A stretch of 64,000 nucleotides of DNA from G965197715 sp965247615 (GCA_965247615.1 OZ252022.1:868001-932000), one strand, 5' to 3'. Positions 1-8,408 are shown, numbered from the stretch's first letter. Numbers and translations are program-made. Notes: generated by a model from the letters alone, not told the origin.

Positions 1-70
1 CGCAGCCCAACCCCGCCGTCATTCCCACGAAGGGAGACCTTTGCGCAACCGTCATTCCCGCACCCACCTG

Positions 71-175
71 CCGTCGTTCCCGCGAAAGCGGGAATCCAGG
101 GTGGGGTCTCAGGCTGGCGGGGCCTGCTTCACTTACACAACCTCGCTCTCCGCGGGGAGTTATGCAAAGGTCTCC
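71..175 (-). repeat. Dispersed repeat family A, reverse copy
   Basis: Inverted relative to the copies at 13250, 55528 and 63402. It carries the family A hallmarks: an internal perfect hairpin (TTCCCGC at 77-83, GAAA loop, GCGGGAA at 88-94), a middle segment ending in the complement of a GAGGGCGAGGTTG-like stretch, and a terminal GCAAAGGTCTCC box at 164-175. A second partial box in the opposite orientation lies at 33-50. Confidence 0.7.
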
Positions 176-302
176 GAAGGCGGGAATCCAGGCGCGGGGG
201 CTGCGGGGTCTCCCGCTCGGCCGCTCATGGTGAGCCGGTCATTCCTCTTGACTCTCAAGACAGTTGCTGCCGAAGGATGTGCGCCCATCAACCGCCGCCC
301 CC

Positions 303-346
303 AGCACACTCTCCCCCCACAAAGCCGTCGCGCAGCGACCCCCCTG
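303..346 (-). repeat. Dispersed repeat family B, reverse copy
   Basis: Reverse complement of the family B unit: a GTCGC..GCGAC mini-hairpin followed by a G-rich arm (here seen as CCCCCCAC on the top strand). It is somewhat diverged from the 42.9-43.7 kb copies. Confidence 0.55.
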
Positions 347-655
347 TGCCATCCTCCCCTTGCCCCTACAGGAACGTATGCCTTAGCATTCCTTCAGCAG
401 ACCCGCCCAGGCACGGAGGTCCCCATGCCCCCCGCGAAAACAAACATCTTTTTGTCTATTCGTTCTCTATTCGTTCCAGGCTCGACCAGATAGATTCGTT
501 TCCTAAAAAAACACAAATGGCAATCAAACACGGAAGAACAATCAAACCACGTCCACCGCCTACCGTCGATCAGGTGGTGGATGTGAGGTCGGCCGGCCGC
601 GTTGACGCTCCGTTGAGCCCCTGTTACCATAAAGTACGATGCCCAAGTAAGAGGA

Positions 656-1885
656 ATGCCCTTGGCCTACGTCACAGGCTTGCGCTGCCGGGAGTGCGCT
701 CGAGAGTATCCCATCGAGCCTCTCAACGTTTGCGACTTCTGCTTCGGACCCCTGGAGTTGGTATACGACTACGATGCCATCGCCAAGGTCATCGACAAGG
801 ATCGCATTCAGAGCGGCCCCCCAACCATGTGGCGATATCAAGACCTCTTGCCAGTGGACGCCGCCGGCGCCGTTGACCTGCACACAGGGTTCACGCCCCT
901 GATACGTGCCCGGAACCTCGGCCAGCGGTTGGGGCTCGATGAGCTCTATGTCAAAAACGATTCAGTGAACCCAACCTTCTCCTTCAAGGACCGTGTGGTG
1001 TCGGTGGCCTCGACCAAGGCCCTGGAGTTTGAGTTCGATACACTGGCCTGCGCCTCCACAGGCAACCTGGCAGGATCCGTCGCAGCCCATGCGGCCAAGG
1101 CGGGCATGAAGGGCTACATCTTCATTCCCTCGGACCTGGAAGCGGGCAAGGTTGTGGGCGCGGGCATCTATGGGCCTACGGTGATAGCTGTTGATGGCAG
1201 CTACGACGATGTCAATCGCCTCTGCAGCGAGCTGTCTGAGATCTACCACTGGGCTTTCGTCAATATCAACATGCGGCCCTACTACGCCGAGGGAAGCAAG
1301 ACCCTGGCCTACGAGGTTGCCGAACAGCTTGGCTGGCGCGCCCCCGCCCACTGCGTCGTCCCCCTCGCCTCCGGGGCCATGTTCACCAAGATCTGGAAGG
1401 GGCTCAACGAGTTCGCGTCTCTAGGGTTGATCTCGGACGTCCCCACGCACATGCACGCGACACAGGCGGAGGGATGCAGCCCTATCGCCACGGCGTGGCA
1501 CGCGGGCACGGAGCACACCCGGCCCGTGAAGCCCGACACTATCGCCAAGTCCCTGGCAATAGGCAACCCTGCCGACGGCTTCTACGCCCTTCAGGCCATC
1601 AAACAGTCCCAGGGCACCGCCGTCATCGTGCCTGAAGACGAGATTGTGACTGGAATACAACTCCTGGCCGAGACCGAAGGGATCTTTACCGAGACCGCGG
1701 GCGGCGTAACTATCGCCGGGCTCAAGCGCCTAGTAGACCAGGGAGACATCAAGCGCGAGGAGCTCACTGTAGTCTACATAACCGGCAATGGCCTGAAGAC
1801 CCAAGAGGCCGTGGCGAAAACCATCAGCCCCCTGAACATTCAGCCGACGGTTAGCGGCTTTGAGGCGGCGCTCAACGTTAGGTAG
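656..1885 (+). CDS. thrC: Threonine synthase
   Basis: PLP-dependent enzyme that converts O-phosphohomoserine to threonine in the cytoplasm. The 409-residue product begins with a short cysteine-paired segment (C11/C14, C26/C29), as in many bacterial threonine synthases, and has the PLP-lysine motif FSFKDR (K111). A Ser/Gly-rich phosphate-binding stretch (ASTGNLAGS) follows, and the length is typical. The ATG follows an AAGAGG ribosome site. It is followed on the same strand by a NIL-domain protein and a ThiS-like sulfur carrier, suggesting a link between threonine/methionine branch metabolism and sulfur transfer. The enzyme assignment is confident; the functional link is inferred. Confidence 0.95.
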   Translation: MPLAYVTGLRCRECAREYPIEPLNVCDFCFGPLELVYDYDAIAKVIDKDRIQSGPPTMWRYQDLLPVDAAGAVDLHTGFTPLIRARNLGQRLGLDELYVKNDSVNPTFSFKDRVVSVASTKALEFEFDTLACASTGNLAGSVAAHAAKAGMKGYIFIPSDLEAGKVVGAGIYGPTVIAVDGSYDDVNRLCSELSEIYHWAFVNINMRPYYAEGSKTLAYEVAEQLGWRAPAHCVVPLASGAMFTKIWKGLNEFASLGLISDVPTHMHATQAEGCSPIATAWHAGTEHTRPVKPDTIAKSLAIGNPADGFYALQAIKQSQGTAVIVPEDEIVTGIQLLAETEGIFTETAGGVTIAGLKRLVDQGDIKREELTVVYITGNGLKTQEAVAKTISPLNIQPTVSGFEAALNVR

Positions 1886-1951
1886 CCCGTGCCGGGCACT
1901 GGCGCGGCGGTCCTCTTGGCATGTTGCCCGGCGGCACAGAGGAGACCATTC

Positions 1952-2194
1952 ATGGCGAATCAGCGTGTGCGGTTCACCTTTCCGACAAGGCTCATCCCGG
2001 AGCCTATTATCTGGGAGCTCGGCCACAGCTACCCCATCGTGACCAACATTCGCCGGGCCCAGGTGGAAGAGGAGGTTGGTTGGGTCGTGCTGGAGCTTAC
2101 GGGGGACGAGGGCAAGATTGGCGAAGGCCTGGACTGGGTACGGTCCAAGGGCGTCCGCGTGGACCCTGTGGTGGGGGACGTCGTCGAAGGCTAG
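1952..2194 (+). CDS. NIL-domain protein (small, stand-alone)
   Basis: An 80-residue protein made almost entirely of a NIL domain, the ferredoxin-like fold found at the C-terminus of methionine ABC-transporter ATPases and in NIL-ferredoxins of sulfur assimilation. Visible features are the first-strand FTFPTRLIPEPIIWEL and a terminal strand GVRVDPVVGDVVEG. The ATG at 1952 is chosen because an AGAGGAGA ribosome site sits 6 bases upstream; a longer upstream reading has no such site. It probably binds or channels a sulfur amino acid or sulfur intermediate, but no catalytic residue is visible. Confidence 0.85.
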   Translation: MANQRVRFTFPTRLIPEPIIWELGHSYPIVTNIRRAQVEEEVGWVVLELTGDEGKIGEGLDWVRSKGVRVDPVVGDVVEG

Positions 2195-2243
2195 CGGCAA
2201 GTCCGGCCCGAGTCTCCCGGGTCGCTGGTGCATCCTTCGCTCC

Positions 2244-2272
2244 TTGTTCCCATGCTGCTGTTCCGCTACTAT
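2244..2272 (+). promoter_or_regulatory. Candidate sigma-70 promoter for the sulfur-carrier gene
   Basis: TTGTTC (2244-2249), a 17-base spacer and TACTAT (2267-2272), located 84 bases before the ThiS-like start codon. The -35 matches consensus at only three positions, so this is a weak call. Confidence 0.3.
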
Positions 2273-2356
2273 AGGGATGCTCCACGATAGCAAGTCTGAG
2301 ACCCGGCAGGACCGTTCTGGTTGGAGCGCCGGGACTGGTGCCAAGGAGGCAACCGA

Positions 2357-2632
2357 ATGAGCGTAGTGGTGAGGATTCCGGCCCCTCTGCGGCGGGTGAC
2401 CGGTGGTCGGGAAAAGATAGAAGTTGAGGGCGGCACTCTGAGTGACGCCTTGGGCGTCATGGAGTCCCAGTTCCCCGGCATCAGAGAGCGCCTTGTGGAC
2501 GAGACCGGAGAGCTGCGGCACTTTGTGAACATCTACGTCAACGGTGAGGACGTCAATTTCCTGGAGGGGCTGGAGACGGCCATCAACACGGGGGATGAGG
2601 TCAGCATCGTCCCGGCGGTGGCTGGAGGCTAG
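2357..2632 (+). CDS. MoaD/ThiS-family sulfur carrier protein
   Basis: A 91-residue beta-grasp protein ending in AVAGG, the di-glycine tail that is adenylated and thiocarboxylated in ThiS/MoaD/CysO carriers. Family landmarks are FVNIYVNGEDV in the middle and GDEVSIVPAVAGG at the end. The ATG at 2357 has a strong AAGGAGG ribosome site 7 bases upstream. It lies next to a NIL protein and thrC. In Wolinella a comparable carrier (HcyS) donates sulfide for homocysteine synthesis; a similar role here is an inference, and a molybdopterin or cysteine role is possible. Confidence 0.88.
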   Translation: MSVVVRIPAPLRRVTGGREKIEVEGGTLSDALGVMESQFPGIRERLVDETGELRHFVNIYVNGEDVNFLEGLETAINTGDEVSIVPAVAGG

Positions 2633-2668
2633 CCGGCCCCCGCGCCGCAACCACCCGGCTTGAGTAAG

Positions 2669-2698
2669 CACAGAGCAGGCCCCGCGGCCTGCTCTGTG
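2669..2698. terminator. Convergent intergenic hairpin
   Basis: A perfect 13-bp stem (2669-2681 with 2686-2698) with a CCGC loop lies between the convergent sulfur-carrier and amidohydrolase genes. There is no long T tract, but position and strength suit a bidirectional terminator. Confidence 0.65.
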
Positions 2699-2732
2699 TG
2701 CTTGTCTGGGCGGTGCCAGTCGACGCACAAGC

Positions 2733-3743
2733 TCAGAGCTTGAGGATCCTCCGTGCGTTCCCCTCGTAGATCTTCTTCTTGTCGTCCAGGGAAGCCGTGA
2801 TGTTGTCGATAACCCGGATGGTCTCCCGGATGAAGCCGGGCCCCTTCTCCGGATCGAAGGGCATGTCGGTCCCAAAGAGGACGTGGTCTGACCCAAAGAA
2901 GGTGAGCCCGCACTCCGTGGCCGCCAGCGCGCCGAAGAGAGCCGTGTCTGCGTAGAACATACGGAAGTAGTCCTGCGGCCGCTTCTCCAGACGCTCCAGC
3001 GTGCCCACGTCGTGCTCGTCGTCAGTCCTGCGGCCAAGCTGGTCAAGGCCCGGGCCGATGCGTCCCTCAAAGTAGGGGATCATGGCCCCCATGTGGTGTG
3101 TGATGATCTTCAGGTTGGGCACCCGGTCGAAGACGCCGGACATGGCAAGGCGCCCCATCGCCACACTGGTCTCATAGGGCCAGCCGAAGGCCCACCACAG
3201 GTCGTACTTGGACCTGGTCTCTGTCTTGTAGTCCGCAAAGTCGGGTGACCTTGTGGGGTGCAACCAAACTGGAAAGTCCATCTGCCCCATGAGCTCGAAG
3301 AGGGGCAGGAACTCGGGCTCGTCCAGAGGGCGCCCGTTGACGTTGGTGCAGATCTGGACGCCCCTCGCGCCCAGGTCGCGGATCGCCCGCTCCGTCTCAG
3401 CCAGCATGGCGTCGGGGTTGTTCATGGGTAGGGAGGCGATGAAGGCAGGGAAGTGCTCAGGGTACTTGGCTACCAGCTCCGCCATGCTCTCGTTGGCCAG
3501 TTTGGCTAGGTCCGGGCTGTCCTGGGGTTCGGCCACGAATTCGATGGGTGGCAGGTTGAGGGTCAGCACCTGAACATAGTCCTGGTCTTCGAACCGCTCC
3601 AAGACCCGGAAGCGGGTGTCCAGATCGTAGAGGATGGGGATGTCGCGGACCCGCTTCTGCATGTAGGCGGCGCGCCCGCTCATCGTCAGCATCTTGTCGA
3701 AGTAGGGCTTCGGCAGGATGTGTGGGAATATGTCTATCTTCAT
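2733..3743 (-). CDS. Amidohydrolase_2 family (ACMSD-like) metal-dependent hydrolase/decarboxylase
   Basis: A 336-residue TIM-barrel protein of the family that includes aminocarboxymuconate-semialdehyde decarboxylase. Metal-ligand motifs are present: an N-terminal DIFPHILP (H8), WLHPTRSP in the middle, ITHHMGAMIPYFEGRI later, and the terminal GTDMPFDP aspartate. The first HxH motif is reduced to one histidine. The start at 3743 has an AGAGGGTGAG ribosome site; a longer reading upstream is not supported. The substrate is unknown; the family usually decarboxylates or hydrolyses aromatic ring-cleavage products. Confidence 0.88.
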   Translation of the reverse strand: MKIDIFPHILPKPYFDKMLTMSGRAAYMQKRVRDIPILYDLDTRFRVLERFEDQDYVQVLTLNLPPIEFVAEPQDSPDLAKLANESMAELVAKYPEHFPAFIASLPMNNPDAMLAETERAIRDLGARGVQICTNVNGRPLDEPEFLPLFELMGQMDFPVWLHPTRSPDFADYKTETRSKYDLWWAFGWPYETSVAMGRLAMSGVFDRVPNLKIITHHMGAMIPYFEGRIGPGLDQLGRRTDDEHDVGTLERLEKRPQDYFRMFYADTALFGALAATECGLTFFGSDHVLFGTDMPFDPEKGPGFIRETIRVIDNITASLDDKKKIYEGNARRILKL

Positions 3744-3812
3744 GCTCACCCTCTGTCCCAGGATCTGGATGGCGTGTAGTATACCGGATTCGGCGCCGCC
3801 CCACGCGCAACA

Positions 3813-3848
3813 GGAAGGGGGGCGCTCCCATGGGAGCGCCCCCCTTCC
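3813..3848. terminator. 36-base perfect palindrome between genes
   Basis: An uninterrupted palindrome of two 18-base arms with no loop lies just downstream of hsp20 on the minus strand and just upstream of the amidohydrolase. It most likely ends hsp20 transcription, although it has no T run. Confidence 0.55.
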
Positions 3849-3882
3849 TTCATTGACAGGGCTCCGGGGTGTTCTGCAGGGG

Positions 3883-4353
3883 CTAGGACCCGCTTCCCAG
3901 GAGACCCTTGTGGCCCTCACCGAGCTTGATCTCCAGCTGCTTGGCCTTCTTCGCCTCCAGCTTGGGGAAGGCGATGGAGATCACGCCGTTCTCGTAGGTC
4001 GGCTCCGCCTTCTCCGCGTCCACCGAGTCCGGCAGACGGATGGAACGGTAGAAGGAACCCGTGCGGCGCTCCCGCAGCATGTAGCCGTTCCTGTGCTCCC
4101 GCTCCTCGGCCGTCTTGCCCCGGATGGTGAGCACTCCGTCCTCGATGGTGACCTGAATGTCCTTTGGATCGACCCCCGGCAGCGACGCCTGGACCAGGAC
4201 GGTCTCTCCTTCCATGCGCACGTCCATCGGCACAACCCAGCCCTCGGCGGTCTCGCCGCCGGTGCTGGGCCGCGGGAGGCCGCGCCAGAGCCTGTTCATC
4301 GCCTCGTCCATGCGCCGAAAGTCAGCGAGTGGGTCCCAATGCCGCAGTGTCAT
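3883..4353 (-). CDS. hsp20: Small heat-shock protein, Hsp20/alpha-crystallin family
   Basis: A 156-residue ATP-independent holdase chaperone. The alpha-crystallin domain spans roughly residues 40-135, with the landmarks GVDPKDIQV, DGVLTIRGK and ENGVISIAFPK. The start at 4353 is fixed by a GGAGGAGAT ribosome site; an in-frame ATG further upstream lies within the promoter region. It is divergent from dnaJ-hspR-clpC and shares an intergenic region with an ACTTGA-type operator, so joint repression by HspR is likely. Confidence 0.93.
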   Translation of the reverse strand: MTLRHWDPLADFRRMDEAMNRLWRGLPRPSTGGETAEGWVVPMDVRMEGETVLVQASLPGVDPKDIQVTIEDGVLTIRGKTAEEREHRNGYMLRERRTGSFYRSIRLPDSVDAEKAEPTYENGVISIAFPKLEAKKAKQLEIKLGEGHKGLLGSGS

Positions 4354-4428
4354 GTCTAATCTCCTCCAATCGAGTGTGAGTGTGTGACCCTGATGCGGGG
4401 CGGCGACGGTGCCATGCCCCACGCATCT

Positions 4429-4457
4429 ATTGAAACATACTTCTAATACGATGTCAA
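4429..4457 (-). promoter_or_regulatory. hsp20 promoter
   Basis: On the minus strand, a consensus -35 TTGACA (4457-4452), a 17-base spacer and a -10 TTCAAT (4434-4429). The -35 overlaps the first arm of the operator palindrome at 4454-4466. Confidence 0.65.
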
Positions 4458-4500
4458 GATACTTGATTACAAAAATTAGATACTTGATACGGACCGTATC
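4454..4500. promoter_or_regulatory. Candidate HspR operator cluster
   Basis: Contains a 13-base palindrome TCAAG-ATA-CTTGA (4454-4466), an 11-base direct repeat AGATACTTGAT at 4457-4467 and 4478-4488 (21-base period, two helical turns), and a second palindrome GATACGG-A-CCGTATC (4486-4500). HspR is known to bind HAIR elements built from CTTGAGT/ACTCAAG half-sites. The half-site here is similar, but the arms are in the opposite order to the actinobacterial HAIR. The cluster overlaps both divergent promoters. Confidence 0.6.
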
Positions 4501-4513
4501 ACTATGCTATTAT
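4484..4513 (+). promoter_or_regulatory. dnaJ-hspR-clpC promoter
   Basis: TTGATA (4484-4489), an 18-base spacer and TATTAT (4508-4513), each 5/6 to consensus. It ends 21 bases before the dnaJ start codon. The -35 lies inside the second AGATACTTGAT repeat, so an operator-bound repressor would block it. Confidence 0.7.
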
Positions 4514-4534
4514 CCCCACAGAGCAGAGGAGCCC

Positions 4535-5494
4535 ATGCCACAGGACTACTACAACATCCTCGGGGTGCCCCACAACGCCGGCGACAAAGAGATCCGGTCG
4601 GCCTTCCGTAGGCTCGCCCGCAAGTACCACCCTGACGTCAACCGGGACGAAGCCGACGCCGAAAGGCGCTTCAAGGAGATCAACGAGGCCAATGAGGTCC
4701 TCTCCGACCCGGAGAAGCGCCGGCTGTATGACCGTCACGGCCACAACTGGCGTCAGGGCCAGCAGTACGGCGACCGCATGGGCGACGCGTACGGTCCTTT
4801 CGGACGGTCTGCCGGTGCGCCGTACGGCTTCGGGTCGCAGGAGGACCACTTTGGCGGCTCTGGCCTCGACGACATCCTGGGCCGTTTCTTTGGGGGGCGG
4901 GGAGGCGCGGCGGCCGGGAACAGGGCTGGCGCGCGCAGAGTGGTCCTGGAGCAGCCCGTGGAGCTCTCTTTGGAAGAGGCCTACAGCGGCGGCGCCCGCG
5001 TGATTCAGGTGACAAGCCCTACTCTGGCGCAGCCGATCAAGGCCGAGGTTACCGTGCCCGCCGGGGTTGAGGACGGGGCCCGCGTGCGCGTTGCCCCCGG
5101 CGGCCAGGAGGTCATCCTCGTGGTCTCTGTGCGGCCCCATCCTCGGTTCCAACGCCACGGCGCCGACCTGTCAACGGAGGTCACCGTGCCGCTCATGGAC
5201 GCCATGCTCGGCGGTGAGGCCATCGTGCCCACGCTGGCGGGCCGCGTTGCCCTCACGTTGCCCCAGGGGACCCAGAATGGGCGCGTCTTCCGCCTGAGCG
5301 GCCAGGGGATGCCCCGACTGCAAGACTCGAAGGCCAGGGGCGATCTGCACGTCAACGTAAGGGTCAGCTTGCCCACTGACCTCACCGGCGAGGAGACGGA
5401 CCTCCTTCGCCGGCTCAAAGAATCGCTGGACAAGCGGTCTGGCGGCGCTGCCGATGCCTCCCAGCGGGCATCGGGCGCATCCTCAGGGGAGTGA
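4535..5494 (+). CDS. DnaJ-family (CbpA-type) co-chaperone
   Basis: A 319-residue Hsp40. The N-terminal J-domain (about residues 3-70) carries the HPD motif in KYHPDVN, which stimulates DnaK ATPase. A Gly/Phe-rich linker and the C-terminal substrate-binding domains follow directly. The CxxCxGxG zinc-finger repeats of canonical DnaJ are absent, which makes it a class II/CbpA-type protein. The start at 4535 has an AGAGGAG ribosome site. It is four bases upstream of hspR in the same operon. Confidence 0.92.
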   Translation: MPQDYYNILGVPHNAGDKEIRSAFRRLARKYHPDVNRDEADAERRFKEINEANEVLSDPEKRRLYDRHGHNWRQGQQYGDRMGDAYGPFGRSAGAPYGFGSQEDHFGGSGLDDILGRFFGGRGGAAAGNRAGARRVVLEQPVELSLEEAYSGGARVIQVTSPTLAQPIKAEVTVPAGVEDGARVRVAPGGQEVILVVSVRPHPRFQRHGADLSTEVTVPLMDAMLGGEAIVPTLAGRVALTLPQGTQNGRVFRLSGQGMPRLQDSKARGDLHVNVRVSLPTDLTGEETDLLRRLKESLDKRSGGAADASQRASGASSGE

Positions 5495-5498
5495 GGCG

Positions 5499-5843
5499 AT
5501 GGCAAATCGTTATCCGGACTGGGAAGAGCCCTGCTACGTGATCAGCGTTGCGGCCAAGATGGTTGGACTAAACGCGCAGGCCCTGCGCTACTACGAGCGC
5601 ACGGGACTCCTGCGGCCGTCCCGCTCGGGTGGCAACATCCGGCTCTACTCGCTGCGGGACATCGAGCAGGTCAGGCGCATCAAGACCCTTATCGAGGACA
5701 TGGGCGTCAACCTGGCTGGAGCGGAGGTCGTCCTGCGCCTCATGGCCCAGATCCAGGAGATGGAGCAGGTCATAGAAGCGCTGCGGTCGGAGGTGGAACG
5801 GCTTCGCACCCCGCGGCTCCAGGGCCCGCGACGGCCCGTATAG
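5499..5843 (+). CDS. hspR: MerR-family heat-shock repressor HspR
   Basis: A 114-residue regulator with a winged-helix DNA-binding region containing ALRYYERTGLLRPSRSGGN, the typical MerR/HspR recognition segment, followed by a coiled-coil tail (MAQIQEMEQVIEALRSEVERL). It probably represses this operon and hsp20 through the ACTTGA sites at 4454-4500, with DnaK as co-repressor in known systems. dnaK itself is not in this window. It sits between dnaJ and clpC, as in other HspR operons. Confidence 0.92.
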   Translation: MANRYPDWEEPCYVISVAAKMVGLNAQALRYYERTGLLRPSRSGGNIRLYSLRDIEQVRRIKTLIEDMGVNLAGAEVVLRLMAQIQEMEQVIEALRSEVERLRTPRLQGPRRPV

Positions 5844-5890
5844 GCTGCGGCGCCGTCATCATGACGAAACACCTTGGGGAGGTACGGATC

Positions 5891-8347
5891 ATGGTTCTGA
5901 GACCTGACAGCTTCACAGAATCGGCCCAGGAGGTCGTGACTAGCTCCCAGGAGCTGGTCCGAAGCTACCGCCACCCTCAGTGGGATGTGGAGCACGTCTT
6001 CCTGGCGCTGCTGGACCAGGAGGAGGGCGTCCCGGCGCAGATCCTCCGGGAACTGAGTGTGGATGCCGCCGCTGTTAGAACACGGTTGCAGAATGCCTTG
6101 GAGCGTATACCCAAGCTGGCCTACGAGCCGAGGCAGATATACCCGACCCCGCGCACCGCGCGCCTGCTGCAGGTCGCCAAGGCAGAGGCGGACCGCCTCA
6201 AGGACGACTACATCAGCACCGAGCACCTGTTCATCGGCGTCGTGGAGGAGCGCAGCGGCGAGTCGGCCCAGGTCCTCCGCAGCCTTGGCGTTGACACGGA
6301 GAAGGTCTATCAGGCCCTGGCCAAGGTGCGGGGTACGCACCGTGTCACGGACCCCCGGGCGGAGAGCCGCTACCGGGCGCTGGAGCGGTACAGCATTGAC
6401 CTGACCGCCCTTGCTCGTCAGGGGCAGCTGGACCCCGTCGTGGGACGGCAAGAGGAGGTCAGCCGCGTTATCCAGACACTCTCGCGGCGCACCAAGAACA
6501 ACCCCGTCCTGCTGGGCGAGGCCGGCGTGGGCAAGACCGCCATCGCCGAGGGACTCGCCCAGGCAATCGTCGCCGGCGACGTCCCCGACTCCATACAAGA
6601 CCGCCGCGTTCTGGCCCTCGACATGGCCGGTCTCGTGGCCGGCGCCAAGTTCCGCGGCGAGTTCGAGGAGCGTCTCAAGTCCGTATTGGACGAGGTCAAG
6701 GCCGGCCGGCGGGAGATCGTCCTCTTCATCGATGAGGTCCACACCGTGGTGGGCGCCGGCGCCGCCGAGGGCGGCATCGATGCCTCCAATATGATGAAGC
6801 CCGCCCTCGCACGCGGCGAAATCCAGGTCGTCGGCGCCACTACTCCGGACGACTACAGAAAGTACATCGAGCGCGATCCAGCGTTGGAGCGGCGCTTCAA
6901 CCCCATCTGGATCGAAGAGCCCTCCCCGGAGACGGCTATCGAGATGATGCACGCCCTCAAGCCCCGTTACGAGGCCCACCACAAGGTCAACATCGACGAC
7001 GACGCCCTTGTGGCCGCCGTCCGCCTCAGCAAACGTTACATTGCTGGGCGTCATCTGCCGGACAAGGCGGTGGACCTGGTGGATGAGGCCGCATCCAAGC
7101 TGCGGCTCGATATGTCCAGCATGCCAGGCGACCTCAAGGCCATCCAGCGGCGCTGCCTGGAGCTCCAGGACCAGGAGGAGGCCCTGAGTGGGAGGGGCGA
7201 CTATGAGGGGGCGTCCCGCATCCGCGCCCAGCGGCTTCCCCTTGAGCGGGACTTCACCTCCCAGCGGGACTCCTGGTTCAGGGAGCAGAAGCTCGAGGAC
7301 CGCGTGGGCGAGGAGAATATCGCGAGCTTGGTCGCCAAGTGGACCGGCGTGCCTGTATCTCGCCTCCTGGAGACTGAGGCCGCCCGCCTGCTCCACATGG
7401 AGGAGAGCCTGCACGGGCGCATCATCGGGCAGGAGCGGGCCGTCCAGGTTGTGGCGGAAGCCATTCGTCGTGCGCGGGCCGGTCTCAAGGACCCCAAACG
7501 GCCCATCGGCTCCTTCATGTTTCTGGGACCCACGGGCGTCGGAAAGACCGAGCTGGCACGCTCCCTGGCGGACTTCCTCTTCGACGATGAAGATGCCATG
7601 GTGCGCATCGACATGTCCGAGTACATGGAGCAGCACACCACTTCCCGACTCATTGGAGCGCCGCCGGGCTACGTGGGCTACGACGAGGGCGGCCAGCTGA
7701 CGGAGGCCGTGCGCCGCCGCCCCTTCCGCGTGGTCCTCTTCGACGAGATCGAGAAGGCCCACCCGCAGGTGTTCAACATCCTGCTCCAAGTGCTGGACGA
7801 CGGACGCCTCACGGATGGCCACGGACGCACGGTGGACTTCCGCAATACGGTGCTCATCCTCACCAGCAACCTGGGCACCACCGAGTTCGGCCGGCCCCAA
7901 GGCATGGGCTTTCTCCGGGATGCCGACCATGAGAGTGAGAGCCAGCGCTTGCGGGAGTCCGTGGAAGATGCCCTGAAGAAGGCCATTCGGCCCGAGTTCC
8001 TGAACCGGCTGGATGAGGTGGTCATCTTCGACCCGCTAACCAGGGAGCAGATCAGGCTCATTGTGGACCTGACTGTCTCCCAGGTACAGGCGCGGTTGGA
8101 TGAGCGGGAGATCACCATCTCGCTGACGGACGAGGCCCGCGACTGGCTTGCCAAGGAGGGTTTTGACCCGGTCTTCGGTGCGCGGCCCCTGCGGCGCACG
8201 GTGCAGCGCCAGATTGAGAACCCGCTGTCCAGCCGCATCCTCACCGGCGAGTTCCCGCCGGGCGCCGTCGTCGAGGTGGATGTGGACGCTGACGGAAGGG
8301 CGCTGACGTTTCAGGCGACAGATGCGCCCGTGGCGGTCGGCGTGTAG
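5891..8347 (+). CDS. clpC: Clp ATPase, ClpC-like AAA+ unfoldase
   Basis: An 818-residue HSP100 protein: N-terminal double Clp repeat (about 5-145), AAA1 with Walker A GEAGVGKTA (209-217) and Walker B LFIDEVH, a short middle domain with a UVR-like helix (about 430-470), and AAA2 with Walker A GPTGVGKT (546-553). An MGF tripeptide at about 672-674, in the loop before the RPEFLNR arginine motif, resembles the ClpP-binding IGF/VGF loop. This and the short middle domain favour ClpC over ClpB. The ATG at 5891 follows GGGGAGG by 8 bases; an upstream ATG at 5861 lacks such a site. It is the last gene of the HspR operon. Confidence 0.9.
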   Translation: MVLRPDSFTESAQEVVTSSQELVRSYRHPQWDVEHVFLALLDQEEGVPAQILRELSVDAAAVRTRLQNALERIPKLAYEPRQIYPTPRTARLLQVAKAEADRLKDDYISTEHLFIGVVEERSGESAQVLRSLGVDTEKVYQALAKVRGTHRVTDPRAESRYRALERYSIDLTALARQGQLDPVVGRQEEVSRVIQTLSRRTKNNPVLLGEAGVGKTAIAEGLAQAIVAGDVPDSIQDRRVLALDMAGLVAGAKFRGEFEERLKSVLDEVKAGRREIVLFIDEVHTVVGAGAAEGGIDASNMMKPALARGEIQVVGATTPDDYRKYIERDPALERRFNPIWIEEPSPETAIEMMHALKPRYEAHHKVNIDDDALVAAVRLSKRYIAGRHLPDKAVDLVDEAASKLRLDMSSMPGDLKAIQRRCLELQDQEEALSGRGDYEGASRIRAQRLPLERDFTSQRDSWFREQKLEDRVGEENIASLVAKWTGVPVSRLLETEAARLLHMEESLHGRIIGQERAVQVVAEAIRRARAGLKDPKRPIGSFMFLGPTGVGKTELARSLADFLFDDEDAMVRIDMSEYMEQHTTSRLIGAPPGYVGYDEGGQLTEAVRRRPFRVVLFDEIEKAHPQVFNILLQVLDDGRLTDGHGRTVDFRNTVLILTSNLGTTEFGRPQGMGFLRDADHESESQRLRESVEDALKKAIRPEFLNRLDEVVIFDPLTREQIRLIVDLTVSQVQARLDEREITISLTDEARDWLAKEGFDPVFGARPLRRTVQRQIENPLSSRILTGEFPPGAVVEVDVDADGRALTFQATDAPVAVGV

Positions 8348-8378
8348 CAGGGCCAACCTCTCAGAGGGTTGAAGTAGA

Positions 8379-8408
8379 CCTTGGGGCGCAGAGCGCTGCG
8401 CCCCAAGG
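8379..8408. terminator. Hairpin after clpC
   Basis: A 13-bp perfect stem (8379-8391 with 8396-8408) with an AGCG loop, 32 bases after the clpC stop and before the convergent peroxiredoxin gene. No T run follows it. Confidence 0.6.

Larger units (their letters stand above)
1..655. other. Non-coding repeat-filled region
   Basis: No convincing gene is present before the threonine synthase start. The stretch holds a partial copy of repeat family A (33-50), a reverse-strand copy of family A (71-175), and a reverse-strand copy of family B (303-346). An A/T-rich piece at 490-535 resembles, in inverted orientation, a piece near 13390-13440. Reading frames here are uninterrupted only because the repeats are GC-rich; they have no family resemblance. 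Confidence 0.7.

Noticed and set aside
2195..2356. A SAM or cobalamin riboswitch before the sulfur-carrier gene
   Set aside because: The 160-base gap lacks the conserved core stems of SAM riboswitches and shows no terminator-type switch; only a weak promoter is visible.
5645..7930. Long open frames on the strand opposite clpC, thrC and other GC-rich genes
   Set aside because: They are codon-position shadows of GC-rich genes; their predicted proteins are low-complexity and match no family.
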